Of a stretch of DNA of 64,000 nucleotides, positions 10,874 to 22,055 are shown piece by piece (the first letter of the stretch is position 1; every line of letters begins with the position of its first letter). Source of the stretch: Rana temporaria. Its lineage: Eukaryota > Chordata > Amphibia > Anura > Ranidae. A program made the translations under genes and the position numbers. The stretch spans positions 138,430,422 through 138,494,421 of the forward strand of contig NC_053499.1 in NCBI RefSeq assembly GCF_905171775.1. Direction: 5' to 3'. The notes under the pieces were generated by a model. That model saw only the letters and a program-made list of their open reading frames with translations. It was not told where the DNA came from and ran no database searches.

Positions 10874-12336
10874 TAGGGATGAGCCGAACACCCCCCAGTT
10901 CGGTTCGCACCAGAACATGCGAACAGGCAAAAAATGTGTTCGAACACGCAAACACCATTAAAGTCTATGGAACACGAACATGAAAAATCAAATGTGCTAA
11001 TTTTAAGGGGTAATATGCAAGTTATTGTCCTAAAAAGTGTTTGGGGACCTGGGTCCTGCCCCAGGGAACATGTATCAATGAAAAAAAAAGTTTTCAAAAT
11101 ACCCGTTTTTTTGGGAGCAGCGATTTTAATAATGTTTAAAGCGGAGGTGCACCCTAAAAACATGTATTTAACATTCCATTCAGCATAATTCCAACATTTA
11201 CACTATGCCGTTTTTTTTTTTTCTTTTTGTTGCTGTACATACTGTCTTATTGTTATTTTCCACCCGGCTTTCGGGTTCTCACTCCCGCGGGAGTAGGCGT
11301 TCTTATGCAGAGGCTAGATGATTGACGCCTTGTGAAAAACTTCCCCCCGGCGCATAAGGCACGTCACCAGTTTTTTTCAGAAAGTAGCCAGCTCTATACG
11401 GCGCCTGCGCAGTCAGCTCTACACGGCAGGTACAGGCGCCATATAGCGCCGTATAGAGCCGACTAGCAGTTCGGCTACTTTCGGAAAACTGGTGACGCGC
11501 CTTATGCGCCGGGGGGAAGTTTTTCACAAGGCGTCAATCATCTAGCCTCTGCATAAGAATGCCTACTCCCGCGGGAGTGAGAACCCGAAAGCTGGGTGAA
11601 AAATAACAATAAGACGGTATGTACAGCAAAAAAAAAAAATTTGGTTGGAATTATACTGAATGGAATGTTAAATACATGTTTTTAGGGTGAACCTCCGCTT
11701 TAAAGTGAAACAATAAAAGTAAAATATTTCTTTAAATTTCGTACCTGGGGGGGGGTGTATAGTATGCCTGTAAAGTAGCGAAAAGTAACTGAAAAAAATG
11801 ACAGGGCCCCCCCAGTCTATTACCAGGCCCTTTGGGTCTGGTATAAATATTAAGAGGAACCCCTGCCATTTTTTTCAATTACTTTTTTCAATGACAGGAC
11901 CCGACAATTCATTAATAGCGCGAGTAGTTTTAAATTACTTTTTTTTCCTTCAAAAATTACATTTGTGCAGGACCAGTTCTAAGCACGGGAAACATGCGCT
12001 ACTTTACAGGCACACTTTAGACACCCCCCAGGTATGAAATGTAAAGGAATATTTCACTTTAAGCATTATTAAAAACACTGCTCCCGAAAAAACTGACGTT
12101 TTTAAAACTTTTTTTGCATTGATGCATGTCCCCTGGGGCAGGACCTGGGTCCCCAAACACTTTTTAGGACAATAACTTGAAAATTAACCTTTAAAATTAG
12201 CACTTTAGTATTCTCCCATAGACTTTTACAGGGTGTTGCGCGGCATTTCGAATTTGCCGTGAACACCCCAAATAGTTCGCTGTTCGCCGAACTGGCGTAC
12301 AGCCATTGTTCGAGTCGAACTCGAAGCTCATCCCTA
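10874..12336. mobile_element. 1.46-kb palindromic hAT-like element with perfect 8-bp target duplication
   Basis: Ends TAGGGATGAGCCGAAC and TCGAAGCTCATCCCTA. Both sides carry CTCAGAGC (10866-10873 and 12337-12344), an exact 8-bp duplication as made by hAT transposases. The outer arms (about 10874-11137 and 12055-12336) are inverted copies that include GTGTTTGGGGACCTGGGTCC and its complement. No transposase frame remains. A separate TTAA MITE is nested at 11140-11699. A related fragment lies at 60605-60775. Confidence 0.85.
11140..11699. mobile_element. TTAA-flanked palindromic MITE (AGCGGAGGTGCACCC ends), nested
   Basis: Left end AGCGGAGGTGCACCCTAAAA after TTAA (11136-11139); right end TTTTTAGGGTGAACCTCCGCT before TTAA (11700-11703). 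The arms are complementary nearly to the centre, which lies around 11430 in CGCCTGCGC/GTATAGCGCCGT words. It inserted inside the older 10874-12336 element. Confidence 0.88.
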
Positions 12337-12344
12337 CTCAGAGC

Positions 12345-12966
12345 TAATTAGAGAACTATCAGAACTAACTAGATAGATCTTCCCAGTGAGTGGTTGTGAT
12401 CTATCCCTGAGCTGGTGGGTTCCAGCAAAATAAGTAAACAATATAATGATCTTCAGATTTTATGTCCGTTATAAATGTTTAATTGCCTTTATTTGCTCAT
12501 TAAAATGCTAGCAGTATTCCCAAATTAGAGCTAAATAAGTAATATTATAAAAAGGAACATCATAAAATGTTCTTTAAATGTATGAAATATGGCTCTATAT
12601 CTATGTCCCCTTCTCAACAACACTATTCAAAAATAGAGTAGACATTATATAAAACTGTACTCAGTTTCCTTTAGCAGCAGACCCAAATTTCGATTTTGTT
12701 TTCTTAATTAACTAAAAATTAGAGTCAGATATTTTAACATTATATTGATCTCAAAAGGTCTTAAAAATAATTATCTTATAAAGCTGAACTATCAGATTAT
12801 GTAATGAATGGTAAATTAACTGACGAGAAATGGTAACAGCATTCTATTCTATACACTAAATTAAAGGGTAACTCCTCTTTTGTGGGAAAAAAAACTATTT
12901 GTAAATACAAAAATAATATTATAGCGTATACAATTGCGACTCAAGTCATATTGTAATTGAATGTTA
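12345..12966. other. unique non-coding sequence
   Basis: AT-rich with no gene. 12880-12965 resembles 6130-6240 and is an old repeat piece. Confidence 0.4.
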
Positions 12967-13430
12967 TTAACCACTTGCCGACCAACTGCCGTTGTTATAC
13001 GGCGGCAGGTCAGCACGATCCCGCAAATCGTCGTAGCTGTACATCCGTCCAATTAGCTGCATCGCGGGGGTGCCAATGCTCATGACTGGCAGTTGTGATG
13101 ACTGCCGGCCGAGGACGATCGCGGGCGCGAGAGTTAGAACAGAGACGGGTGTGTGTAAACACACACACGTCCCTGTTCTGTTCTGTGAGGAAAGACAGAT
13201 CCTGAGTTCCTAATAGATAGGAACCACGATCTGTTATTTCCTCTAGGTCAGTCCCCTCTATAGTTAGAAACACACCTAGGAACACAATTAACCCCTTGAT
13301 CGCCCAATAGTGTTAACACAGCAGGGGTGTGTCAGGGCAAGTCTGATCATTGGAGGAGAGTACACTGAGTTCCCAGCATAGCTAGAGAACTGACCACACT
13401 GTGCTCTCCTGCTTAGTGTGGTCAGTTTTT
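12967..13430. repeat. TTAACCACTTGCCGACC repeat with three internal hairpins
   Basis: Begins TTAACCACTTGCCGACC, a frequent start of an amphibian interspersed repeat. It contains three clear hairpins: GAACAGAGACGGGTGTGTGT paired with ACACACACGTCCCTGTTC (13137-13177); GAGGAAAGACAGATC paired with GATCTGTTATTTCCTC (13187-13245); and AACTGACCACACT (13388-13400) paired perfectly with AGTGTGGTCAGTT (13415-13427), followed by T residues. Class unknown. Confidence 0.55.
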
Positions 13431-14429
13431 ATTAGGAAAGCAAGGGGACTTCGAAGGACCATCAGGGATTTCACATAAAGAAAGCAATACAAAGAGAACA
13501 GGATATTTTCAAATACAAGTGCATGGTACAACAAGTATTTATTACGAATATGAAGTGTTGGGGGTAACAAACATTTTAACCTCATTTTAAAACCTTAAAA
13601 GACCATTAAAACCTGAAATCCAAAACAAAATACACATTGGGGCTGTGAACCATACCATTCCTCCAGCTATATTGTATAACTATGCCTGTGTATACAGGTT
13701 GTCACAAGCTTTTTCTTGCTCCCTCTCTCATGTCATAACTCTCTAGCAATCCTTATTATAGCAGCTGTAAAGACTCTATGTAAAAATCAAAGTTACCTTC
13801 AAAAATCTACCCACTGACATCATCCCAGTTACATTGTATTGGCTGACTTTTAACACAGGGGCTATTCCTGGTCCATATTTTGCCTTGGAATTCCAAGGTC
13901 CAAAGTTACTATCCAGGAGCAGGTTAATTGTTTTCCTGCCGGAACTGTCCTTTCTGTATGCGTATGACTGTGGTAGGGAGGGGTATCTGCACCCTTAGGT
14001 GGTTTTATGTTCTGTATTCGCTCTGCATCAAATGATTACATGCATTTTATTGTCACATCTTCAAATTTCTCCCCTTGTAGAGTATGAAAAACCTGCAGTG
14101 ATATGGGACACAAAGCGTCAATACCTATTACTGGCAGTCTAGGTTTTGCGATCTGGCCATTGGGTTGCAGCTGATTAAGTCGAATGCTGCAATCACATAA
14201 AAAATGTGTTTTCTGAGTTCTCCTCAATTGTTTCCTCTTGGAAAAGCCGCTGAAATAAAGCAGGCTTGCACAATTTATGGCTTGTACCCACTAAATTAAT
14301 GAGTGGGATTTTAAGTGCCAGGAATTGATCTTTTCTCTCTCTGTATTTCGACTCAAGAAACTAACCCCTGAATTCCCAAACCTGCAAAAAAGAACAAATT
14401 GATTTAGGTATTCTAAAGGTTTTTTCTTG
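13431..14429. other. unique non-coding sequence
   Basis: No gene or repeat termini recognised. Confidence 0.4.
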
Positions 14430-14437
14430 CTGTAGAC

Positions 14438-14897
14438 CAGTGGTTTTCAACCTGGCGGTCGAGACCCTCTCGGCGGTCAAATGATGATTTGCCAGGGGTC
14501 ACCAAATCCTGGGCTGTTCCTGAAGCCCGCGCTGTTCTCCCAGGACGGGAGATAATAAGAGGTGGAGGAACAAAGAAAAAAGGAGAGAAAGGAAAAAAAG
14601 AGAGAGCAAGAAAGACAGAGGGAGGGATGGGGAAAAAAACAAGGAATTAGAGAGAGATGAAAGGGAAAGAAAGAGAAAGAGTGGTACATCCTAAAATGTA
14701 CTATAAGGGGTTTTAATACTGTATGAGTGGAAGGCAATCAGGGAGCGCTAAATGTCCACGGGTTAGGGGCACAAATTACTTGTCTTGCCTTGGGTGCTTT
14801 CAACCCATGATATGACATTTTTTTTTACTGTTAGGGGTCTTCACAACTTGGGAAATTTTATCAAGGGGTCACGCCACTAGAAGGTTGAGAACCACTG
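14438..14897. mobile_element. hAT MITE with perfect 8-bp target duplication
   Basis: Ends CAGTGGTTTTCAACCT and AGGTTGAGAACCACTG. The 8-mer CTGTAGAC lies immediately outside both ends (14430-14437 and 14898-14905). The 460-bp body has a purine-rich AGAGAGAAAGGAAAAAAAG tract and no transposase frame, so it is non-autonomous. Confidence 0.92.
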
Positions 14898-15177
14898 CTG
14901 TAGACAAACTAAACAGAAATTTGGAAAGCGATACAATACATATACCTCTACCACCACATATTGCACAATTGCGCTGTATATGATCACTGTATACCCCAAA
15001 ATAACTTCTACAGATTTTCCCTTAAAGCCCAAATCTAATCCAAAATTTTCATTAAATTTTGTAAACTTCAATCAAAATGACTTTGACTTTCCAGAGCCTC
15101 TTTCCTTTTCTGCCGGTGGCTGAGCAGACCTGTAAAATGGCAGAGGTGAGTATGTACTTCTGGGGAGTCGGACATTA

Positions 15178-15480
15178 ACCGCTTCAGCCTCGGACCATTT
15201 CGGTGGTCAATAACCAGGCCACTTTTTGCGATTTGGCATTGCGTCGATTTAACTGACAATTGCGTGGTCGTGTGACGTGGCTCCCAAACAAAATTGACGT
15301 CATTTTTTCCCACAAATAGAGCTTTCTTCTGGTGGTATTTGATCACCTCTGCGATTAAATTTTTTTGCGCTAAAAACAAAAAAAGAGCGTAAATTTTTTG
15401 AAAAAAATATATATTTTTGCTATAATAAATATCCCCCAAAAATATATATATATAATAAAAAATCACAACATGTAATTATA
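15178..15480 (+). repeat. interspersed repeat, CTTCATGACCAGG family
   Basis: Shares CCACTTTTTGCGATTTGGCA, ACTGACAATTGCGTGGTCGT, GACGTCATTTTTTCCCACAA and TTTGATCACCTC with the copies at 9.5, 33.5 and 39.3 kb. It fades into AT-rich sequence at about 15480. Confidence 0.65.
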
Positions 15481-15792
15481 AATTAAAATTAAATACAAAA
15501 TAAAACATTTAATTTGTAAACAACTTTTAAATGCTTTTTACAAAAATCATTCTTTAAGTAAAATTTTAAACAATACAAATTCGAACATAATGTATACTTT
15601 TTTTCATCCACAGTAAACCTTTTTTGTTTTTATTTTTTATGAACTCTGATCAAAGTAGAAAAGGTGAATTTTAATTTTTTTTTTTATTTATGGTTTTCTT
15701 ATAAACAAAACAATTTTTTAAGGCAATATCATCAAAAGAAGGCTTTGTTTTGTCTTAAAAAAATGATTTATGTCTTACTTTACTTATTTTAT
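15481..15792. other. AT-rich non-coding sequence
   Basis: Long A- and T-rich runs with no gene. It may be the degraded tail of the preceding repeat. Confidence 0.4.
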
Positions 15793-16112
15793 GAAGCTGA
15801 CTGATGGTCAGTCGCGCCTACACACCATCGGTTAAAAAACCAATCGTGTCAGAACGCGGTGACGTAAAACACAACGACGTGCTGAAAAAAACGAAGTTCA
15901 ATGCTTCCAAGCATGCGTCGACTTGATTCTGACCATGCGTGGATTTTTAACCGATGGGCGTGCCTACAAACAATCATTTTTTTTCTATCGGTTAGGTATC
16001 CATCGGTTAAATTTAAAACAAGATTGATTTTTTTTAACCTATGGATAAATAACCGATGGGGCCCTCACACGATCGGTTAGGTCCGATGAAAACGATCCAT
16101 CAGACGCGGCAT
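15793..16112. mobile_element. palindromic MITE, CCGATG-stem variant, left end missing
   Basis: Starts mid-element at GAAGCTGACTGATGGTC and ends CCATCAGACGCGGCATTA. The core GTGACGTAAAACACAACGAC and GCATGCGTCGACTTGATTC matches 37900-38318. The left CGTACACAC terminus is absent. Confidence 0.72.
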
Positions 16113-16738
16113 TAGAGGTGAACCAGTTAAATATTTTGCTAAATATGAAGCAGTCTGACTTTTCCCAGATAACTGCCTCATTATATCAGCAAGTTGCTTG
16201 ATAAATCCCACTCACTGTGTTTCTGATTTGAGAACTTTAGCCTGTCTGGAACAGAGTATTCTGTACATGGAACGTTGACAATCATTTCGGAGACACAACA
16301 AAAGATACTTGATTTAAAAAAAAAAAAACAGCTGTTGATTAGAAAACCTTGTTATAAATAATATAGCAAAACAGTATAAATTGTTTAAAGAAAAGCACAC
16401 GCAACATGACCCCAGTAAAAGGGGGTAATAAAATAGTTTTCAAGGATGTCTAACTTTTCCCTTAGTTGTTGATTTTTCAGATATTCAGTACAGGAGCGAT
16501 AATGTGATACATTATTATTATTATTATTATGATTAGATGTAATCTAAATGTTTCTCTTGTTATTTATTTTTTCACTTAAATTCAGTAAACTAATTTAATA
16601 CCCGGTGGACATTTGAAATGCAACTCCTACACATATTGACAGCATAATTGCATATACTTATATTGTCATTTATAACCATATAGCACTTTTATTTGAACCA
16701 AGGTCGAATACATATTATTATCAACATGTTAAGAGAGG
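16113..16738. other. unique non-coding sequence
   Basis: No gene. A short (ATT)n tract lies at about 16508-16530. Confidence 0.45.
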
Positions 16739-16740
16739 TA

Positions 16741-17464
16741 CACTATATTGTCAAAAGTATTGTGACACCGGCCTTTACACGCTCATGAACTTAAATGCCA
16801 TCCCAGTTTTAGTCCGTCGGGTTCAATATTGAGTTGGCTCATACTTTGCAGCTATAACAGCTTCAACTCTTTGGGAAGGCTGTCCACAAGGTTTAGGCAG
16901 GGGTCTATAGTATGTTTGACCATTCTTCCAGAAGGGGATTTGTGAGGCCAGGCACCGATGTTGGACGAGAGGGCCTGGCACGCAGTCTCCGCTATAATTC
17001 ATCCCAAGTGTGTTCTATCGGGTTGAGGTTCAAATCATTTGGTGGAGGGGGGATTATGTGGGGATGCTTTTCAGGGGTTGGGCTTGGCCTCTTCTTAATT
17101 CTAGTGAAGGGAATTCTGAAGGTGTCAGCATACTAACACATTTTGGAGAATTTCATGCTCCCAACTTTGTGGGAACAGTTTGGGGATGGCCCCTTCCTGT
17201 TCCAATATGAGTGTTCACCAGTGCAGAAAGCAAAGTCTATAAAGACACGGATGAGCGTGTTTGAGATGGAGGAACTTGACTGGCCTGCACAGAGTCTTGA
17301 CCTCAACCCGATAGAACACCTTTGGCATGAATTAGAGCGGAGACTGCGAGTTAGGCCTTCTCCTAATTTTTGTGGCCAGCCTTCCAAGAAGAGTTGAAGC
17401 TGGTATAGCTGCAAAGGGTGGGCCAACTCAAAATGTAACCCTACAGACTTTTGACAATATATTG
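16741..17464 (+). mobile_element. Tc1-like element, rearranged as a fold-back
   Basis: Ends CACTATATTGTCAAAAGT and CTTTTGACAATATATTG, flanked by TA on both sides (16739-16740 and 17465-17466), the Tc1/mariner target. The left 300 bp carry the 3' end of a Tc1 transposase in antisense (GTTCTATCGGGTTGAGG). The right 200 bp carry the same 3' end in sense (CCTCAACCCGATAGAAC). The element is therefore two inverted copies of one transposon end joined through a residual piece of the catalytic region, not a simple internal deletion. Confidence 0.85.
17035..17397 (+). pseudogene. Tc1-like transposase, catalytic-domain remnant
   Basis: Two frames read as Tc1 DDE transposase: GGGIMWGCFSGVGLG (about 17043-17090), then KSIKTRMSVFEMEELDWPAQ and SLDLNPIEHLWHELERRL (about 17233-17346). 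NPIEHLW carries the third catalytic acid. At the position of the second catalytic Asp, usually in an FQHD-type motif, this copy reads FQYE, so the residue is changed. There is no N-terminal helix-turn-helix region and the frames are offset. Non-functional. Confidence 0.85.
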
Positions 17465-17466
17465 TA

Positions 17467-17944
17467 TATGTAAGTTGCCATAGCTAACTTATTATGGTAA
17501 AAAAAGTTTTGGCTTTAGATATACCTGAATTCTAGGCAAACTGGTAGATACTTAGGTGAAACACATAAGTGTATGGGAGAAGTGGTACACTTTAAAAGTT
17601 GTCATATATTGAAGCTGTAGTAATAGTATCTATATAGGATGCTCAGATCCTGCTGAACAGGGGCAAAACTTTGAATGCCTGAACAGCTAAAGTTCAGTCT
17701 GAACCTAGTTTAGGGTCGACTTATTGACTCATCCTTAGTGCCTACGCTTTATACCTGACAGCATTTTTTTAATATAACAGGATCCCTTCAAAAAAGTGAA
17801 GATGAGTGTCACGTACCTGAGAGAAGACTGAAATGATAAGGTTAGATTATATATATATATACATTACATCCATATTAATGGATGTAATGTTACTGTTTGT
17901 AGCAATGGGCATCAAGGAATATACCAGACCTTCAAGGGTCTATA

Positions 17945-17948
<4 letters not shown>
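17467..17948. other. unique non-coding sequence
   Basis: No gene or repeat termini recognised; a short (AT)n tract lies at about 17849-17861. Confidence 0.4.

Positions 17949-17950
<2 letters not shown>

Positions 17951-18032
<82 letters not shown>
17951..18032. repeat. (AT)n microsatellite
   Basis: About 82 bp of uninterrupted AT dinucleotides. Open frames across it (Tyr-Ile repeats) are artefacts. Confidence 0.98.
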
Positions 18033-18034
<2 letters not shown>

Positions 18035-18787
18035 ATACCATTTTAATAATAATTTTCTCATCACTTTAGCAATCCCATTTATACGGACAGCCATTGTTTT
18101 CCTACAATTCTGATTGCTATTAATCCACATTCTTTTGTCACAAAGTCCCATTTTCGATGTGTCAGAGAAGACAAAAAAGAAAACACGGTCCAATCTCCTG
18201 CAAGTGATCAATCACTTAGCTGTTCAGTTATATGACTCGACACATCACTTAACCAGGCTTCCACATCTATTCCTCCTTTCCAATTAGGAGCGTGAAAGAG
18301 ACTAGCTGAATACTGTCTAACAATGCAACACAGATCATTTCAAGGAACAGAGCGGCTTCAGAGCAGTGAAATCTGCTCCAGACAGCTAAAATATACATAC
18401 ACCCCGAATGCATGGGAATCGTTGCAGAAATAAAGAGAGATGTTTAATTGGAATCAAATCCATGATTATTCAAAAACTCAAATGTGATCGTTCAACTTGA
18501 AGCGACCCGTCATGCTAAAATGAAGAAACCTGCTGCTTAATTCAACTCCATCTTTTTTGTAAATTTAGCTTTAGCCTTTTTTTTTTCCACACATCGTCTT
18601 CTGTTAATAGATGCCCCTTTATTTTCAGTCTCCTGACTTTAAATTAACAGCATGTAGGTGGAGTTTAGTGTGGTGAGGCAGCAATAATACACACAGTCCA
18701 AGTGTGACAAAATAACTTGTATTGAAATAATGCAAAGACATTTCACAAATACCTGGTGGGAAGGTAACCCAGCCCAGCCGGGGACAC
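18033..18787. other. unique sequence; candidate conserved island at 18310-18560
   Basis: Repeat-free. 18420-18540 has motifs such as GTTTAATTGGAATCAAATCC and CTGCTTAATTCAACTCC that resemble homeodomain-rich enhancers. No exon or RNA recognised. The enhancer idea is inference only. Confidence 0.25.
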
Positions 18788-18790
18788 TTA

Positions 18791-19392
18791 TGCCGCGTAC
18801 ACACGGTCATTTTTTGGGTTGTAAAAAACAACCTTTTTCAGACTCTAGAAAAAACAACGCTTTTTTCAACTCGATCATTAAAACGGCTTTGCCCACACAC
18901 GATCATGAAAAAAAATGCTCTAGCAATGCGCGGTGATGTACAACACGTACGATGGCACTATAAAGGGGAAGTTCGATTCGGATGAAGCCACCCTTTGGGC
19001 TGCTTTAGCTGATTTTGTGTTAGTAAAAGACGATTCGCGCTGTTACAGCGTGATGAATGTGCTTACTCCCAGAGGCGTAAGCACAGAGGCGATTCAGTTT
19101 GCATGTGTTGCGCTTTACAAGTCTCTCACTCACTCCATTACATACGGTAGTTTTACCAGAACGAGCACTCACTTGTCATAACTTGCTTCTGAGCATGCGC
19201 AGATTTTTCACGTCGTTAAAGCCCACACACGACCATTTTTTACAACCTGAAAAACGACAACGTTAAAAACGTGGTTAAAAAATAGAGCATGTTCGAATTG
19301 TTTTTTTGCCCGTTTTTCATAACCCGGTCGTTTTTAATGACGTTAAAAAAAACGACATTGTTTACAACCCGAAAAATGGTGTGTACGCGGCA
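18791..19392. mobile_element. full-length palindromic MITE with TATA-bearing core, TTA duplication
   Basis: Ends TGCCGCGTACACACGGTC and GTGTGTACGCGGCA, with TTA on both sides (18788-18790 and 19393-19395). The arms use GTCGTTTTT/AAAAACGAC words. The core holds GTGATGTACAACACGTACGA, GGCACTATAAAGGGGAAGTT, a GTTACAGCGTGATGAATGTG block and CTTCTGAGCATGCGCAG, also found at 6975-7376 and 60030-60577. The 3-bp TTA target points to PIF/Harbinger-type mobilisation. Confidence 0.85.
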
Positions 19393-19395
19393 TTA

Positions 19396-20000
19396 CAGTT
19401 CCAACAGTGTGTAGTAAGCAGATTACAGCTGAACCAACAACGTCTGGAAAGATGGGGTGGAATGCGACCATTGCGAGCACAAGTCAGCAGATTTTCAAAG
19501 ACGTTACAAACCCTACACTTTCCCTCCTCGTCAGGAAATTTCCTTGATGGTAGTTATGTCCCTGCCAGACAGGGGGGTACCTGTCCCTACTCAAACAACT
19601 CAAAATCTGGGAGCCAGGGCCTTAAAAAGGCTTTGTCTGGTCCAAGATGGCCACTAGAGTCACATGGGGTGCAGCATCCGATCAGATCACTTCCCTAGTG
19701 ACTCAGGAAACCATAGAGGAACCATATACATTATAGTATACAACCAAATGTTAGCTTGTCTGTTAAATATAAGTAACTGAATAGATTACATTTTGGATAT
19801 GTTTGAACATATAATTTACATTATTTTTTTCAGATGCTTCTAGTATAAACTGGAGGATTTTGCATATTGCTATGAACACAGATCGCTTCCTTACACTAGC
19901 AATTAATGGATTCTGGCTATGTGTTTTTACTCATGTGGCCTTCGTTACTGTTTATTGCATTGAAGCTTGGAAACTATTTTGATACAATACTAGACTGATG
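19396..20000. other. non-coding, no gene seen
   Basis: A 130-codon frame over 19306-19698 starts inside the MITE and has no domain. The sequence leading to 20000 belongs to the retroelement-like unit carrying the motif at 20005. Confidence 0.35.
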
Positions 20001-20004
20001 GCTT

Positions 20005-20036
20005 CTAAAGAAGTAGAATATGCTATGAAACGCGTC
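20005..20036 (+). ncRNA. hammerhead-ribozyme-like motif (degraded)
   Basis: Order of parts matches a type I hammerhead core: CTAAAGA in place of CTGANGA, one extra A, a short stem II (GTAG, six-base loop, CTAT), then GAAAC and GCGTC, where ACGCGT forms a minimal stem III and C20036 would precede the cleavage point. Stem I pairing is poor. One core residue (G5) is changed, so activity is unlikely. The A-rich tail with AATAAA at about 20097 suggests a retroelement end. Confidence 0.45.
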
Positions 20037-20157
20037 GGTCCACAAGACCAGCATATATGTATCTCACTTTTACAAAAGGTTTTGGTGACATAGATAAATA
20101 AAATATTATATTTTATGGAATATTATATGGTATATTAGGATGTTTTTTTATATTTAA

Positions 20158-20650
20158 AGTGGTCGGTAACTCACTTCTACTAAAATCTCCCATTCTCTCT
20201 GTACCATTATAATAAGTGTCCCTCTGCCTGTGTTATGTAAAAAATCTGCCGGATTGCACCTATATGAGCGTGGCTCCCTGAAAATTTAGCTGACTGTCAG
20301 CTCTCTTTTCTCTCCAGCTCACAGCTCTAGTGGACGGGGCCGAGCCGTCACACTGACATCAGCCAGGGATGAGGGGAAGAGAGGAGAGAGCGAGGCGACA
20401 GTCAGCTGAGCACTAGGGAGCTTCACTCATATAGGTACAATCTGGCAGATTGTTTACATAGAAAAGGCTCAGGGACACTTATTATTATGGTACAGAGGCT
20501 CTCAGAGCAGCCCTGATATATCATGCTCAGTTTACAGGGGGGAGGGTATAGCCAGGCAGGATCAGCCAGGTTTTTTAGGTGATACAGGGGGCCAAATGAA
20601 ACATGTTTTAAGGGAACAGGATCTGTTTTTTTGGGGGGTTAGCAAACACT
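20158..20650. mobile_element. TTAA-flanked palindromic MITE
   Basis: TTAA at 20154-20157 and 20651-20654. The left arm (CCATTATAATAAGTGTCCCT, GGCTCCCTGAAAATTTAGC, CTGACTGTCAGCTC) is repeated in reverse complement on the right (GAGGCGACAGTCAGCTGAGC, GGGACACTTATTATTATGG). Terminal match is moderate (AGTGGTCGGTAACTC against GTTAGCAAACACT). Confidence 0.7.
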
Positions 20651-20939
20651 TTAAAGAAGTTTTAACCATAAAAAAGAGACTCTGTTCCCTTATAGCAGGT
20701 TAAACGGCACAGTGCTTGTGCTGTCTAATCTGTCCCTTTCTAAGCTTTAAACAACCTGGTTGATTCTGCCGTCCCCCTTGGTGTACTGACCATGGTGATC
20801 ATGGCTGCTGATCCATGATTACTGTCAGGTTACATGCCTCCATCATCCCGCTGTTCTTCTCCCTCTCCCCCTTCCTCCCTGCGTGTCAGCTCCTGTATGT
20901 GTGAGCTACCCCTCCCTTCCTGCTGCTAATAATAGCTGG

Positions 20940-21310
20940 CAGCAATTCTGACAGCCAATCTGTTGTATCAAGCCACCCCACACAGTGGAAATGTTTGTAT
21001 AAAACAAGGCCTCTAAATACCTTATCTCAGACAGTCACATGACCCTCAGCCACACCCCTCCTCTGATCTAAGGGCTACAGTGAATGGGGCTGAGTGGAAA
21101 GCTCAGCGATCACATGACCTCCCCAGCTGCCGTTAGAGGGTGATCTGGCCTCCTCCCTCTGTAGCCCTTAGATCAGAGGAGGAGAGAGACTGGAGGTCAT
21201 GTGACCGACCAGAAAATATCTGAGATAAAGTGTTTAGAGGCATTGTTTTACACAAACATTTACACTGTGTAGGGTGGCTTGATAAAACAAAGGGGCTGGC
21301 AGTGCAATTT
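20940..21310. repeat. large palindrome, arms of about 150 bp
   Basis: Left arm words TATCAAGCCACCCCACACAG, CCTCTAAATACCTTATCTCA, GTCACATGACC and CTCCTCTGATCTAAGGGCTA recur as complements in the order expected of a hairpin (TAGCCCTTAGATCAGAGGAG, GGTCATGTGAC, GTAGGGTGGCTTGATAAAAC). Centre is near 21135. It is a fold-back MITE-like repeat whose ends I could not assign. Confidence 0.75.
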
Positions 21311-22050
21311 TGTTTTGATTTTACTACCACCATAATTGAATAAAGAAAGTATATTGTTTTCTATCAGAAGAATGTGACTCAACCACTGTTTTTGTTTGGC
21401 CCCTTAACCACCAATGTGAACAAGCCCTATCATTGAGTATTTGCACACCTAACCTGATTTAGGAGGGATATGACTATTCAGTATAGCCATCTGTATACCA
21501 CCTGGGGAGATGTTCCCCTCGTTTCCTGTACTAGTTATGGCCAGAGCATTGAAATGACATCCCATTTTTTTTCTTTCTTTTCTCTCTTTTCCCTTTAGAG
21601 AATCCACCAGGGACTAACAACAATGTCACCATTAAGCTGTGTCCGGAATATTGTGTTCATACAAATACAAGGTCATATTGCCCAAATGTTTATCTTTATG
21701 AAGAAACTCTTGGCATTGACCTAATCTCATGGGGACTATAAGGCTGAAAATAAGTCTAGCTAAAAAAAATCTCCTTCCACAATATCAGGATCAGCAGGGT
21801 CAGGCAAGAGAATATAAACATCTAATGTTCAAGGACACCTTTATCTATACAGATGATGAGCTAACCCTACTCACTGGCTGAACAGCTATTTCACGAACCG
21901 CAACTTTCAAAAGACTTGATTTTGATGAGTCTGTAATCACTGATTAACTTTAAGCATAAAGTGTGATTGGGGACTGAAGGATGGGTTCTTAAAAAGGAAA
22001 AAGCTGTGTAACACCAATTACCACCCAAGCAGAGACAACATAAAAGCATA
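21311..22050. other. unique non-coding sequence
   Basis: No gene or repeat termini recognised. Confidence 0.4.
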
Positions 22051-22055
22051 TTTTG

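Noticed and set aside
13388..13430. Intrinsic terminator (perfect 13-bp stem plus T run)
   Set aside because: Rho-independent termination is bacterial; here it is one of several hairpins in an amphibian repeat.
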